Notes: generated from the sequence alone by a model not told the origin. 64,000 nucleotides of DNA from Lentisalinibacter orientalis (GCF_040706535.1 NZ_JAPDRJ010000001.1:1860001-1924000), one strand, 5' to 3'; numbered from the stretch's first letter, positions 33,858 through 44,878 are shown. Translations and numbers: made by a program.

Positions 33858-33875
33858 GTTTAAATATTGTTAAAC
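33858..33875. promoter_or_regulatory. inverted repeat, candidate PuuR operator 2
   Basis: GTTTAA-ATATTG-TTAAAC lies 28 bases before the puuB start. It shares the GTTTAA/TTAAAC arms with operator 1, with wider spacing. Together the two suggest control of both divergent transcripts by one regulator. Confidence 0.6.
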
Positions 33876-33902
33876 CTCGGTGCCCGGCGTAACCTGAACA
33901 GG

Positions 33903-35183
33903 ATGTACCAGCCGGCCGAACACGCGCCCTCCTACTACGCCGCCACGGCGAAGGGAGGCACCGACTATCCCGCGCTCGAGGGTGCCGAGAGCGCCGACGT
34001 CGCGGTGATCGGCGGCGGCTTCACCGGCCTGTCCGCCGCGCTGGAACTCGCCGAGCGCGGCTACAGCGTGGCGTTGCTCGAGGCGAGCCGCATCGGCTGG
34101 GGCGCGAGCGGTCGCAACGGCGGCCAGCTCATCGACGGCTTCGCCGAACCGGCCAAGATCAGGAAGCGTCTCGGCGACGGGGCGGCCCGCATCGCCGCGC
34201 AGATGGGGCTCGAGTGCCGGGACATCGTCGTCGAGCGGGTGGAGCGCTACGGCATCGACTGCGATCTCAAGTTCGGCTATCTCGACGTCGCGATGAAGCC
34301 GAGCGAGCTGCGCGACCTCTGCGAGGACGCCGCCGAGAAGCACGCCTCGGGTTATCCGCACAAGGTCGAGGTCATACCGGAGGAGCGCCTGCCGGAGGTC
34401 ATCGGCTCGAAGCGCTATATCGGCGGCGTACTCAACCAGGGCAACGGCCACCTCCATCCGCTGAATCTCTGTCTCGGCGAGGCCCGCGCCGCCGCCGAGG
34501 CCGGCGTGCGCGTGTTCGAGCGCTCGCCGGTCCTGCGCATCGAGCCGGGCGACCGGCCGATCGTGCACACCGAGCGCGGGCGCGTCACCGCGGATTTCGT
34601 CGTCGTCGCCTGCAACGCCTATCTGGACGGCCTCATCCCGAAACTCTCGGGCACCGTGATACCGGCCGGCAGCTACATCATCGCCACCGAGCCGTTGTCC
34701 GAGGAACGGGCCCGCGAGATCCTGCCGCAGGACTCGGCCGTCTGCGACCAGCGGGTGGCGCTGGACTACTACCGCCTGTCCGCGGACCGCCGGCTCCTGT
34801 TCGGGGGTATGTGCAATTACTCCGGCCGCAGGCCGAAGAGCATCCGCGCGAGCCTGGAGCCGAACATGCTCACGGTGTTCCCACAGCTCGCCGGCACGGC
34901 CATCGACTACGAGTGGGGCGGCGACATCGGCATCAGCATCAACCGCATCCCCCAGCTCAACCGGCTGGGGACGAACATCTACTATGCCCAGGGCTATTCC
35001 GGGCACGGCGTCGCGCCCACCCATCTCGCGGGCCGCGTGCTGGCCGAGGCCATCGCCGGCCAGGCGGAGCGCTTCGACGTCTTCGCCCGCATCCGCCACT
35101 GGCGTCTGCCGGGGGGGCGCTGGTTCGCCAATCCGGCGCTGGCGCTGGGCATGCTGTATTACCGGCTGCGCGAGATCCTCTGA
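33903..35183 (+). CDS. puuB: gamma-glutamylpolyamine oxidase (FAD)
   Basis: A 426-residue DAO-type flavoenzyme. ATG 33903 is preferred; ATG 33867 would place the start within the putative operator. The Rossmann motif is VAVIGGGFTGLSAALELAERG, with the family mark GWGASGRNGGQ about 35 residues later. The C-terminal FAD contact is IYYAQGYSGHGVAPTHLAGR. It oxidises gamma-glutamylputrescine to the aldehyde and makes hydrogen peroxide. The next gene starts 31 bases later on the same strand. Confidence 0.92.
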   Translation: MYQPAEHAPSYYAATAKGGTDYPALEGAESADVAVIGGGFTGLSAALELAERGYSVALLEASRIGWGASGRNGGQLIDGFAEPAKIRKRLGDGAARIAAQMGLECRDIVVERVERYGIDCDLKFGYLDVAMKPSELRDLCEDAAEKHASGYPHKVEVIPEERLPEVIGSKRYIGGVLNQGNGHLHPLNLCLGEARAAAEAGVRVFERSPVLRIEPGDRPIVHTERGRVTADFVVVACNAYLDGLIPKLSGTVIPAGSYIIATEPLSEERAREILPQDSAVCDQRVALDYYRLSADRRLLFGGMCNYSGRRPKSIRASLEPNMLTVFPQLAGTAIDYEWGGDIGISINRIPQLNRLGTNIYYAQGYSGHGVAPTHLAGRVLAEAIAGQAERFDVFARIRHWRLPGGRWFANPALALGMLYYRLREIL

Positions 35184-35214
35184 GCGGCCGGGCCGGACAA
35201 AGGGGAGAGACGTC

Positions 35215-36558
35215 ATGACCGAAGCCAATCCGATGCAGGCGGCCGAAGCGGGGCTGCCGAACCTGGAACCGTTCTGGATGCCGTTCACGGCCAACCAGTA
35301 CTTCAAGCGCCACCCGCGGCTGATCTCCCGGGCCGAAGGCGTCTACTGCTGGACCCACGACGGCAAGCGGCTGCTGGACGGCGTCGCCGGGCTGTGGTGC
35401 TGCAACGCCGGCCACTGCCACCCGCGCATCGTGCAGGCGGTGAAGGATCAGATAGACACACTGGACTACGCGCTCGCCTTCCAGGTCGGTCACCCGAAGG
35501 TGTTCGAACTGGCCGAGAAGCTCACCGACCTGGCGCCCGACGGGCTCGATTACGCCTTCTTCGTCAACTCCGGCTCCGAGGCGGTGGACACCGCGCTGAA
35601 GATGGCGCTGGCCTACCATCGGCTGCGGGGCGAGGGTGCGCGGACCCGCTTCATCGGCCGCGAGAAGGGCTATCATGGCGTCGGCTTCGGCGGTATCTCC
35701 GTGGGCGGCATCTCGCCCAACCGGAAGCTGTTCGGCGCTCTGCTGCCGGGTACCGACCACCTGCCGCATACCCATCACATCGAGCACAACGCGTATTCCC
35801 GCGGGCTGCCGGAGTGGGGCGCCCATCTCGCCGACGAACTGGAGAACATCGTCGCGCTGCACGATCCGTCCACCATCGCGGCGGTCATCGTCGAGCCCAT
35901 CGCAGGTTCCGCGGGTGTGCTCATGCCGCCGCAGGGCTACCTGAAGCGCCTGCGCGAGATCTGCGACCGCCACGGCATCCTGCTGATCTTCGACGAGGTG
36001 ATCTGCGGCTTCGGCCGGGTGGGCGCGGCCTTCGCCGCGGAGCGCATGGGCGTGACGCCGGACCTCATGACGCTGGCGAAGGGCCTCACCAGCGGGCACG
36101 TGCCCATGGGCGCCGTGCTCGCCAGCAAGTCCATCTACCAGGCCTTCATGGGCGCGCCGGAGGGGGCCATCGAGTTCCCCCACGGCTATACCTACTCCGG
36201 CCACCCCCTCGCGGCGGCGGCCGGTTGTGCGGCGCTGGACGTCTACCGGGACGAGGGGCTGTTCGAGCACGCCCACGCCATGGAGCCGGTGCTGGAGGAC
36301 GCGCTGCACGATCTCCGCGGCGAGCCCCACGTCATCGACATCCGTAACTACGGCCTGCTCGGCGCCGTGGAACTCGAGCCCATCGAGGGCAAGCCGACGG
36401 CGCGGGCGATGGATGTCTTCCGGCGCTGTTTCGATGCCGGCGTCATCGTGCGTACCACCGGCGACATCGTGGCGCTCACGCCGCCCCTGACGGTGAACGA
36501 GGACCACATCGCCACCATCGTGGACACGCTGCGCGAGGCGCTGCGGCAGGCCGACTGA
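35215..36558 (+). CDS. omega-amino acid:pyruvate (beta-alanine type) aminotransferase
   Basis: A 447-residue class III PLP aminotransferase starting at ATG 35215 behind AAAGGGGAGAG. LEPFWMPFTANQYFK and the substrate-entry segment LWCCNAGHCHPRIV are typical of omega-amino acid:pyruvate enzymes; YAFFVNSGSEAVDT and LMTLAKGLTSGHVPMG hold the PLP contacts. It likely converts beta-alanine to malonate semialdehyde. Pairing with the following dehydrogenase gives a two-step route. It is clearly distinct from the transaminase at 27820. Confidence 0.9.
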   Translation: MTEANPMQAAEAGLPNLEPFWMPFTANQYFKRHPRLISRAEGVYCWTHDGKRLLDGVAGLWCCNAGHCHPRIVQAVKDQIDTLDYALAFQVGHPKVFELAEKLTDLAPDGLDYAFFVNSGSEAVDTALKMALAYHRLRGEGARTRFIGREKGYHGVGFGGISVGGISPNRKLFGALLPGTDHLPHTHHIEHNAYSRGLPEWGAHLADELENIVALHDPSTIAAVIVEPIAGSAGVLMPPQGYLKRLREICDRHGILLIFDEVICGFGRVGAAFAAERMGVTPDLMTLAKGLTSGHVPMGAVLASKSIYQAFMGAPEGAIEFPHGYTYSGHPLAAAAGCAALDVYRDEGLFEHAHAMEPVLEDALHDLRGEPHVIDIRNYGLLGAVELEPIEGKPTARAMDVFRRCFDAGVIVRTTGDIVALTPPLTVNEDHIATIVDTLREALRQAD

Positions 36559-36569
36559 GGAGTAACGAC

Positions 36570-38090
<1,521 letters not shown>

Positions 38091-38153
38091 CGCGAAGCGC
38101 GGCTGGCGCGGCGCGGGAGGACACCCGTCCGACGGGTGGCGGACAGTACCCGT

Positions 38154-39005
38154 CTACGCGCGGCGGGGTACCGCCGCCGTCCCCTCGTCCGTGAGCGCCA
38201 TCTTCGCGGCGCGCAGGTTGTCGGCGCCCGCCTCGCCGAGCCGCAGGGCCAGGGCGACCTGGACGGCGTCCAGGATCGCCAGTTGCGCGAGCCTGGATTC
38301 CATGGGGGTGTAGAGGCTCGTGTCCTCGCTGGAATGACTCTCCAGGATGTAGCCGGCTGCCCGCCCCAGATCGGACGCGGCTCGGGTCACGGCGACCACC
38401 GCGGCACCGCGCTCCCGGCACAGGGCCGCCGCGCGGATCAGTTCGCCCTGCGCGCCGGTATGCGAGACGCAGACGAAGACGTCCTGCGGGTCCGCGATGG
38501 CGGCGCTCTGCAGGATGGTGGGGCCGTCGGTGGCCACGGCGCAGGGTATGCCGAGGCGGAAGAACTTCTGGCGCGCATCCCGCGCCACGTAGCCCGACGC
38601 GCCGAGCCCGGCGAAGACGATCTGGCGCGCTTTCGCCATCGCCTCCACGATCTCCGCGATCGGCATCAGGCCGACGCTGTCGCGCAGCCCCATGAGTGTT
38701 CCCACGGCGCTGTCGATCACCTTGCCGACCGCGTCGGCGGCCGAGTCGTCCGGCAGTACCCCGCGGTGCACGTAATCGGCAGGGCGGCCGAGGGACTCTG
38801 CCAGGCGGATCCTGAGTTCGCGAAAACCGCCCAGCCCCAGGCGCCGGCAGAAGCGCACCACGGTCGGTTCGCTGGTGCCGGCGCCGGCGGCGACCTCGGA
38901 CAGCGTCGCCTCGAGGCCCTGCCGCGGATGGTCGAGCAGCCAGCGGCCCACCCGCGCCTCGGCGGGGCTCAGCGTGGGCAGCAGATGTTCGATTCGCGCC
39001 AGCAT
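38154..39005 (-). CDS. hexR: HexR-type regulator (RpiR family)
   Basis: A 283-residue protein with an N-terminal RpiR helix-turn-helix (about 1-77, GTSEPTVVRFCRRLGLGGF) and a C-terminal SIS sugar-phosphate domain (about 115-255, FAGLGASGYVARDARQKFFRLG in its first part). HexR senses 2-keto-3-deoxy-6-phosphogluconate and represses zwf, edd and related genes. It is divergent from zwf, and two HexR-type boxes lie between them, one overlapping its own start codon. Confidence 0.94.
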   Translation of the reverse strand: MLARIEHLLPTLSPAEARVGRWLLDHPRQGLEATLSEVAAGAGTSEPTVVRFCRRLGLGGFRELRIRLAESLGRPADYVHRGVLPDDSAADAVGKVIDSAVGTLMGLRDSVGLMPIAEIVEAMAKARQIVFAGLGASGYVARDARQKFFRLGIPCAVATDGPTILQSAAIADPQDVFVCVSHTGAQGELIRAAALCRERGAAVVAVTRAASDLGRAAGYILESHSSEDTSLYTPMESRLAQLAILDAVQVALALRLGEAGADNLRAAKMALTDEGTAAVPRRA

Positions 39006-39019
39006 GTAGTAAAATTACA
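39005..39019. promoter_or_regulatory. HexR operator 1
   Basis: TGTAGTAAAATTACA fits the published HexR box pattern TGTARTNNNATTACA. It covers the hexR start codon region, so binding would repress hexR itself. Confidence 0.8.
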
Positions 39020-39067
39020 ATAATTCTGAGATAATATCCACGGATTCCCGGGCAATAATCAGTCCGA

Positions 39068-39082
39068 CGTAGCATAACTACA
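39068..39082. promoter_or_regulatory. HexR-like operator 2
   Basis: CGTAGCATAACTACA is a near-palindrome with arms (C/T)GTAG and CTACA, 15 bases before the zwf ATG and 63 bases from operator 1. It is weaker than operator 1 but well placed for control of zwf. Confidence 0.65.
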
Positions 39083-39097
39083 AATTGTGGGAGCAGA

Positions 39098-40570
39098 ATG
39101 GCCAGGTTCATACCGGTCGAACCCTTCGACCTGATCATATTCGGCGGTGCGGGCGATCTGTCCCTGCGCAAGCTGCTGCCGGCGCTCTACCACCGCGATC
39201 GGGACGGGCAGATCCCCGCCGACAGCCGGGTGATCGCGCTGGGTCGAAGCCCCATGAGCGACGAGGACTACCTCGGCCGCGTGGAGGAGGCACTGCGCGA
39301 GAATCTCGGCGAGGGCGAGTTCGACGACGAGCAATGGCGGTCTTTCTGCTCGCGGCTGACGTACACGGTGGCCGATGCCCTCGAATACGAGAGCTGGGGT
39401 TCGCTGTGTGAGCTGCTGCAGGGCCGGGACGACCGGACGCGCGTCTTCTACCTGGCCACCGCGCCGTCGCTGTTCGGCGGCATCGCCCAGGGCATCCGGG
39501 CGAACGGCCTGATCACGGAGGCTGGCCGCATCGTGCTGGAGAAGCCCGTGGGCCACGACTACGAGTCGGCCCGCGGCATCAACGACAGCGTGGGCGAGTG
39601 CTTCCCCGAGGACCGGATATTCCGCATCGACCACTACCTCGGCAAGGAGACCGTCCAGAACCTGCTCGCCCTGCGCTTCGCCAATTCGCTGTTCGAGCCG
39701 CTGTGGCGCCGTGGCGAAGTGGACCACGTCCAGATCACCGTGGCGGAGCAGCTGGGCGTGGAGGGCCGCATCGAGTTCTACGACCAGATCGGCGCGCTGC
39801 GGGACATGGTGCAGAACCACATCATGCAGCTCCTGTGTCTGGTGGCCATGGAGGCGCCCGCCAGCCTGCATCACGATGCGGTGCGCGACGAGAAGCTGAA
39901 GGTGCTGCGCGCCCTGAAACCGATCACCGGCGCCGACGTTAAACGCTACACCGTGCGGGGGCAGTACTCCGCCGGGGCCATCGACGGCGTCGCCGTGCCC
40001 GGCTATCGGGACGGTCTGGATTCCGCGGAGAGCCTCACCGAGACATTCACCGCACTGAAGGTCGAGATCGAGAACTGGCGCTGGTCCACCGTGCCGTTCT
40101 ATATCCGCACCGGCAAACGCCTGAAGGCCAAGCACTCGGAGATCACCATGCAGTTCTCCCACGTGCCGCATTCCATCTTCCCGGAGAACCGGTTCGACAT
40201 CCTGCCGAATCGTCTGACCATCCGGCTGCAGCCGGACGAGGGCGTGAAGCTCTCGGTCATGGCGAAGGAACCGGGCCCGGGCGGCTTCGACCTGCGCTCC
40301 GTCTCCCTGGACCTGAGCTTCGAGGAGACCTTCGGCATCCGCTATCCGGACGCTTACGAACGGCTGCTGATGGAGGTGCTGCGCGGCAACCCGGCCCTGT
40401 TCATGCGCCGCGACGAGGTGGAGGCGGCCTGGCGCTGGATCGACGGCATCATCGCCGGCTGGGAGGAGGTCAGGCAGCCGGTGGAGACGTACGTCGCCGG
40501 CACCTGGGGGCCGATCGGCTCGGCCAATCTCCTGGACCGCGACGGCCGCTGCTGGTACCCGAACACATGA
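39098..40570 (+). CDS. zwf: glucose-6-phosphate 1-dehydrogenase
   Basis: A 490-residue enzyme of usual length. The coenzyme fold is LIIFGGAGDLSLRKLLPALY (13-32), the phosphate-binding and catalytic segment is RIDHYLGKETVQNLLALRF, and EKPVGHDY precedes it. It oxidises glucose-6-phosphate to 6-phosphogluconolactone with NAD(P). It is the first gene of a zwf-pgl-edd-eda operon, under HexR. The stop overlaps the pgl start (ATGA). Confidence 0.97.
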   Translation: MARFIPVEPFDLIIFGGAGDLSLRKLLPALYHRDRDGQIPADSRVIALGRSPMSDEDYLGRVEEALRENLGEGEFDDEQWRSFCSRLTYTVADALEYESWGSLCELLQGRDDRTRVFYLATAPSLFGGIAQGIRANGLITEAGRIVLEKPVGHDYESARGINDSVGECFPEDRIFRIDHYLGKETVQNLLALRFANSLFEPLWRRGEVDHVQITVAEQLGVEGRIEFYDQIGALRDMVQNHIMQLLCLVAMEAPASLHHDAVRDEKLKVLRALKPITGADVKRYTVRGQYSAGAIDGVAVPGYRDGLDSAESLTETFTALKVEIENWRWSTVPFYIRTGKRLKAKHSEITMQFSHVPHSIFPENRFDILPNRLTIRLQPDEGVKLSVMAKEPGPGGFDLRSVSLDLSFEETFGIRYPDAYERLLMEVLRGNPALFMRRDEVEAAWRWIDGIIAGWEEVRQPVETYVAGTWGPIGSANLLDRDGRCWYPNT

Positions 40571-41328
40571 ATGCACACATGAATGTACAGACGAAGGCAC
40601 AGATGAAGGCAGAGAAGATCGTGACCGCCCGGCGTCCCATCGAAGAGATCTACTCCCAGCGCGAGATGGCCTCCGCCATCGCGGCGGAACGCATCGCCAG
40701 CGCGCTGCGGCGGCGGCTGGCGGCCGGCGGCGAAGCCGTGCTGGTCTGCAGCGGCGGCACCACGCCGGGACGCTGCTACGACGCGTTGTCGGCCGCGCGC
40801 CTGGACTGGTCACGCGTCCGGGTCACGCTGAGCGACGAGCGCTGGGTGTCCGCCGGTGACGCGGCGAGCAACGAGCGCCTGGTCCGCGACCGGCTCCTGC
40901 GGGGAGAGGCGCGTGAGGCGGACTTCGTGCCCCTCTACCGGGAGGGAATGTCGCCGGAGCAGGGCTGCGAGGCCCTGATCGCGGACGCCGACACCGGCCG
41001 CCTGCCGCGGCCATTCGCCTGTTCGCTGCTCGGCATGGGCGAGGACGGCCATTTCGCCTCCCTGTTCCCGGACAGCGCCGCGCTGGCGGCGGGCCTCGAC
41101 CCGGCCGGCGACTCGCTCTGCCTGCCGGTCGTCACGGCGGCCAGCGAGCTGCCGCGCGTCACCCTCACGCTCGCGCCGCTGGCCGAGAGCGAAGAGATCG
41201 TCCTGCTGATCTTCGGCGAGAAGAAGTGGGCGGTCTACGAGCGCGCCAGGGACGGCGACACCAGCCTGCCCGTGGCTGCGCTGCTGGCGTCCGCGTCGAC
41301 CCCGGTGCGGGTCGTCTGGGCGCCCTGA
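40567..41328 (+). CDS. pgl: 6-phosphogluconolactonase
   Basis: A 253-residue protein with the NagB/DevB fold. Signatures are VLVCSGGTTPGRCYDAL, VRVTLSDERWVS, SLLGMGEDGHFASLFP. It hydrolyses the lactone made by Zwf. The first 16 codons carry an imperfect repeat of ATGAANGNACA with Met at positions 1, 5, 13, so the exact start is uncertain; ATG 40567 gives coupling to zwf. Confidence 0.95.
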   Translation: MNAHMNVQTKAQMKAEKIVTARRPIEEIYSQREMASAIAAERIASALRRRLAAGGEAVLVCSGGTTPGRCYDALSAARLDWSRVRVTLSDERWVSAGDAASNERLVRDRLLRGEAREADFVPLYREGMSPEQGCEALIADADTGRLPRPFACSLLGMGEDGHFASLFPDSAALAAGLDPAGDSLCLPVVTAASELPRVTLTLAPLAESEEIVLLIFGEKKWAVYERARDGDTSLPVAALLASASTPVRVVWAP

Positions 41329-41361
41329 CTCACCACGGATAACCACGCAGGGACAGTACAC

Positions 41362-43179
41362 ATGCATCCAACCGTAGAGACCGTCACCGAACGCATCCGC
41401 GAACGCAGCGCCGATTCGCGCGGCCGCTACCTGGAGAAAATCCGGGCGGCCGCTGACCGGGGCCCGACGCGCAGCGCGGTGTCGTGCAGCAACCTCGCCC
41501 ACGGCATCGCCGCGTTCAGCGACGAGGACAAGAGCCGGCTGACGAGCGACGAGACGCCGAACATCGCGATTGTCTCCGCCTACAACGACATGCTGAGCGC
41601 CCACCAGCCGCTGGAGACCTTCCCGCGGCTGATCAAGGAGGCGGCCACTGAGGCCGGTGCCGTCGCCCAGTTCGCCGGCGGGGTACCGGCGATGTGCGAC
41701 GGCGTCACCCAGGGCCAGCACGGCATGGACCTGTCGCTGTTCAGCCGCGACGTCATCGCGCTGTCCACGGCGGTGGCGCTCTCCCACGATCTGTTCGACG
41801 GTGCGCTGTGCCTGGGGGTCTGCGACAAGATCATCCCGGGACTCGTGATCGGCGCGCTGTCCTTCGGCCACCTGCCCGTCCTGTTCGTGCCGGCGGGGCC
41901 GATGGTGTCCGGCCTGTCGAACAAGGAGAAGGCCCGCGTGCGCGAGCAGTATGCGGCCGGCGAGGTCGGGCGCGAGGAGCTGCTGGCGGCCGAGTCCGCC
42001 GCCTATCACGGGCCCGGCACCTGCACCTTCTACGGCACCGCCAACAGCAACCAGATGCTGATGGAGTTCATGGGCATGCAGCTGCCCGGCGGCTCCTTCG
42101 TCAACCCCGGCACGCCGCTGCGGGATGCGCTCACACGTGAGGCCGTCCGCCGGGTGATCGCCCTGACCCGTCCGGCCGGCGGCTACACGCCGCTCGGCCA
42201 CATACTGGACGAGAAGAGTCTGGTGAACGGCATCGTGGGCCTGCTGGCCACCGGCGGCTCGACCAACCACACCATGCATCTGGTGGCGATCGCCGCGGCG
42301 GCCGGCATCCGCATCGACTGGGACGATTTCGCCGAACTCTCCCGGGCGGTGCCGCTGCTGGCCCGGGTGTATCCGAACGGCGTCGCCGACGTGAATCATT
42401 TCCACGCCGCCGGCGGACTCGGTTTCGTCATGAGCGAGCTGCTGGAGGCCGGGCTGCTGCACGAGGACGTCACCACCATCATGGGCCGGGGCCTGTCCGG
42501 ATTCTGCCGCGAGCCCTTCCTGGAGGACGGCAACCTGCAGTGGCGCGGCGCCACCCGCCGGTCCCACGACACCGAGATCGTGCGGCCGTGCAGCGAGGCC
42601 TTCGACAGGGAGGGCGGCCTGCGCCTGGTGCAGGGTAATCTCGGCCGCGCCATCGTGAAGGTCTCCGCCGTGGACCCGGAACACTACCGCATCGAGGCGC
42701 CGGCCCGGGTGTTCCAGACCCAGGAGGCCTTCATCGGCGCATTCAAGGCCGGCCTGCTGGATGGCGATTTCGTCGCCGTGGTCCCCTGGCAGGGCGCCAG
42801 CGCCAACGGCATGCCGGAGCTGCACAAACTGACGCCTTACCTGGGCGTGCTGCAGAACCGGGGTCACCGGGTCGCACTCCTCACCGACGGCCGCATGTCC
42901 GGCGCTTCCGGCAAGGTGCTGGCCGCCATCCAGCTCACCCCGGAGGCGCTCGGCGGCGGTCCCGTCGGCCTGGTGCGGGACGGCGATACCGTGCTCATCG
43001 ATGCCGATGCCGGCGTGCTGTCGGTGCAGGTGCCCGAGGGCGAGCTGACCGACCGGCCCGCCGTCGAAGCCGATCTCTCCGCTCATCACGTCGGCCTCGG
43101 CCGTGAGCTGTTCGGCGTCTTCCGCCGCGGCGTCAACGGCGCGGAGAACGGCGCCACCATCTTCACGGACCTGGGCTGA
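41362..43179 (+). CDS. edd: phosphogluconate dehydratase
   Basis: A 605-residue IlvD/Edd-family iron-sulfur dehydratase. Cluster-related cysteines lie in VPAMCDGVTQGQHGMDLS and LGVCDKIIPG; TPGT-like GTCTFYGTANSNQMLMEFMG and GGSTNHTMH are family blocks. It converts 6-phosphogluconate to KDPG. The stop shares one base with eda (TGATG), an operon-typical junction. Confidence 0.97.
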   Translation: MHPTVETVTERIRERSADSRGRYLEKIRAAADRGPTRSAVSCSNLAHGIAAFSDEDKSRLTSDETPNIAIVSAYNDMLSAHQPLETFPRLIKEAATEAGAVAQFAGGVPAMCDGVTQGQHGMDLSLFSRDVIALSTAVALSHDLFDGALCLGVCDKIIPGLVIGALSFGHLPVLFVPAGPMVSGLSNKEKARVREQYAAGEVGREELLAAESAAYHGPGTCTFYGTANSNQMLMEFMGMQLPGGSFVNPGTPLRDALTREAVRRVIALTRPAGGYTPLGHILDEKSLVNGIVGLLATGGSTNHTMHLVAIAAAAGIRIDWDDFAELSRAVPLLARVYPNGVADVNHFHAAGGLGFVMSELLEAGLLHEDVTTIMGRGLSGFCREPFLEDGNLQWRGATRRSHDTEIVRPCSEAFDREGGLRLVQGNLGRAIVKVSAVDPEHYRIEAPARVFQTQEAFIGAFKAGLLDGDFVAVVPWQGASANGMPELHKLTPYLGVLQNRGHRVALLTDGRMSGASGKVLAAIQLTPEALGGGPVGLVRDGDTVLIDADAGVLSVQVPEGELTDRPAVEADLSAHHVGLGRELFGVFRRGVNGAENGATIFTDLG

Positions 43180-43811
43180 TGGCCGGCTCGGCGAGCGACA
43201 TCCGCACGCTCCTCGGCGGCACCCGGGTGGTCCCGGTGATCGTGCTGGAGGATGCCGGGCAGGCGGTGGAGCTGGCGCGGACGCTGTGCGCGGCGGGCCT
43301 GCCGGTGCTGGAGATCACCCTGCGCACCGATGCCGCGGCGGAAGCCATACGGCGCATCGCCGCCGAGGTGCCCGAGGCCGTGGTCGGCGCCGGCAGCGTG
43401 CGCAGTGCCGCGCATCTGCGTCAGTGCGTGGAGGCCGGCGCGCAGTTCGCAGTCAGTCCCGGCGCCAGTCCCGGACTGCTCGACGCCGCGGACGACGCCG
43501 AGGTGCCCCTCGTGCCGGGCGCCGCGACGGCCAGCGAGGTGATGCGACTGCTGGAGCGGGGCTACATCCTGCAGAAGTTCTTTCCCGCCGAAGGCGCCGG
43601 CGGCACCGCCATGCTGAAAGCGCTGGGCGCGCCGCTGCCGGAGGCCCGCTTCTTTCCGACCGGCGGCATCACCGAGGCCCTGGCACGGGAGTACCTCGCG
43701 CTGCCGAACGTCGACTGCGTGGGCGGTTCCTGGATCGCGCCGCCGGCGCTGCTGGCGGCCGGCGACTTCGAGGCGATCGGCCGGCTGGCCTCGGCGGCCG
43801 CCGCACTCTGA
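43179..43811 (+). CDS. eda: KDPG aldolase
   Basis: A 210-residue class I aldolase. PVLEITLRT holds the catalytic glutamate, VGAGSV the phosphate site entrance, and ILQKFFPAE the Schiff-base lysine; FFPTGGI closes the barrel. It splits KDPG to pyruvate and glyceraldehyde-3-phosphate, completing the Entner-Doudoroff route. Confidence 0.96.
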   Translation: MAGSASDIRTLLGGTRVVPVIVLEDAGQAVELARTLCAAGLPVLEITLRTDAAAEAIRRIAAEVPEAVVGAGSVRSAAHLRQCVEAGAQFAVSPGASPGLLDAADDAEVPLVPGAATASEVMRLLERGYILQKFFPAEGAGGTAMLKALGAPLPEARFFPTGGITEALAREYLALPNVDCVGGSWIAPPALLAAGDFEAIGRLASAAAAL

Positions 43812-43933
43812 CGAAGAGCCGTCCGGCCGGCGGCGGCCTCTCATGCCGGAGCCGCCGTGGATATCGTCGCTGCAGGGCGGTACTCTTCCCCGCGGCCGCA
43901 TCCTCCCGGCCGCAGTGAGTCACGAAAACCCTT

Positions 43934-44878
43934 ATGGTTACGGAATCCGTCATGCCAGCGCTGCGCGACCGAATCGCGAGCGGCGCGTTCGTCGTCACCG
44001 CCGAGATCACGCCGCCCCGCGGGCCGGATACCGGCCGTCTGCTGCGCGAGGCGGGTGAGCTGGCGCAGGCCGTGGATGCCATCAACGTCACGGATGGTGC
44101 CGGCGCCAACGTGCGGATGTCGAGCATCGCCGCGGCAGCGATACTGAAACGGGCCGGCTACGAACCCATCGCCCAGGCGACCTGCCGGGACCGCAACCGG
44201 ATCGCGCTGCAGAGCGACCTCATCGGCGCGGCCGCGCTCGGCATCGACAACGTGCTGGTGCTGACCGGCGATTCCGTGGCAGCCGGCGACCACCCGGACG
44301 CCACGCCGGTATTCGACCTGGATTCCCGGGCGCTGCTGAAGGCGCTCGCCGCGCTGCGCGACGAAGGCGTCACGCTGTCGGGCAAACCGGTGTCGCCCCG
44401 CCCGCCGTTCCTGCTGGGCGCGGCCGACGTGTGCCTGGATCCGGATTCGCCGGACTGGTCGGCGGAGCCGCTGCTCGCGAAGGTCCGGGCGGGCGCCGGC
44501 TTCGTCCAGTCACAATACTGCTTCGACGCCGAGCGCATGCGCCGCCACGTCGGCAGGCTGCGCGACGCGGGCCTGCCCGCGGCGGTGCCTTATCTGGTGG
44601 GTCTGGGGCCGCTGCGCTCCGCGCGCGTCGCCCGCTGGATGGCGGAAACGCTGTGGGGCACGGTCATGCCCGCGGAACTCCTGCGGCGCATGGAGCAGGC
44701 CGCCGACCCGGAAGAGACGGGGATCGACATCTGCGCCGAACTTCTGGCGGCTGCGGCCGCCATACCCGGCATCGACGGCGCCCACCTGATGGCGCCGGGC
44801 CACCAGGCAGGCATCGTCGAGGCCGTGCGGCGCTCGGGCGCGGCTCAGGCGGCGGCGGAGTCGAGCACGCGGGCGTAG
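43934..44878 (+). CDS. methylenetetrahydrofolate reductase-family protein
   Basis: A 314-residue flavin TIM-barrel protein. VTAEITPPRGPD carries the active-site glutamate, NVTDGAGANVRMS and VLVLTGD are the FAD contacts, and AGAGFVQSQYCFD holds the folate-side glutamine. The sequence is not close to E. coli MetF in its termini and resembles the MTHFR-like proteins of one-carbon catabolism, so its direction of work is open. ATG 43952 is an alternative start. The 3' end overlaps trxA tail to tail by 34 bases. Confidence 0.85.
   Translation: MVTESVMPALRDRIASGAFVVTAEITPPRGPDTGRLLREAGELAQAVDAINVTDGAGANVRMSSIAAAAILKRAGYEPIAQATCRDRNRIALQSDLIGAAALGIDNVLVLTGDSVAAGDHPDATPVFDLDSRALLKALAALRDEGVTLSGKPVSPRPPFLLGAADVCLDPDSPDWSAEPLLAKVRAGAGFVQSQYCFDAERMRRHVGRLRDAGLPAAVPYLVGLGPLRSARVARWMAETLWGTVMPAELLRRMEQAADPEETGIDICAELLAAAAAIPGIDGAHLMAPGHQAGIVEAVRRSGAAQAAAESSTRA

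Noticed and set aside
38091..38153. Terminator between mmsA and hexR
   Set aside because: A short CACCCGTC/GACGGGTG stem with a one-base loop is present, but it has no T-run and the loop is too tight to claim an intrinsic terminator.
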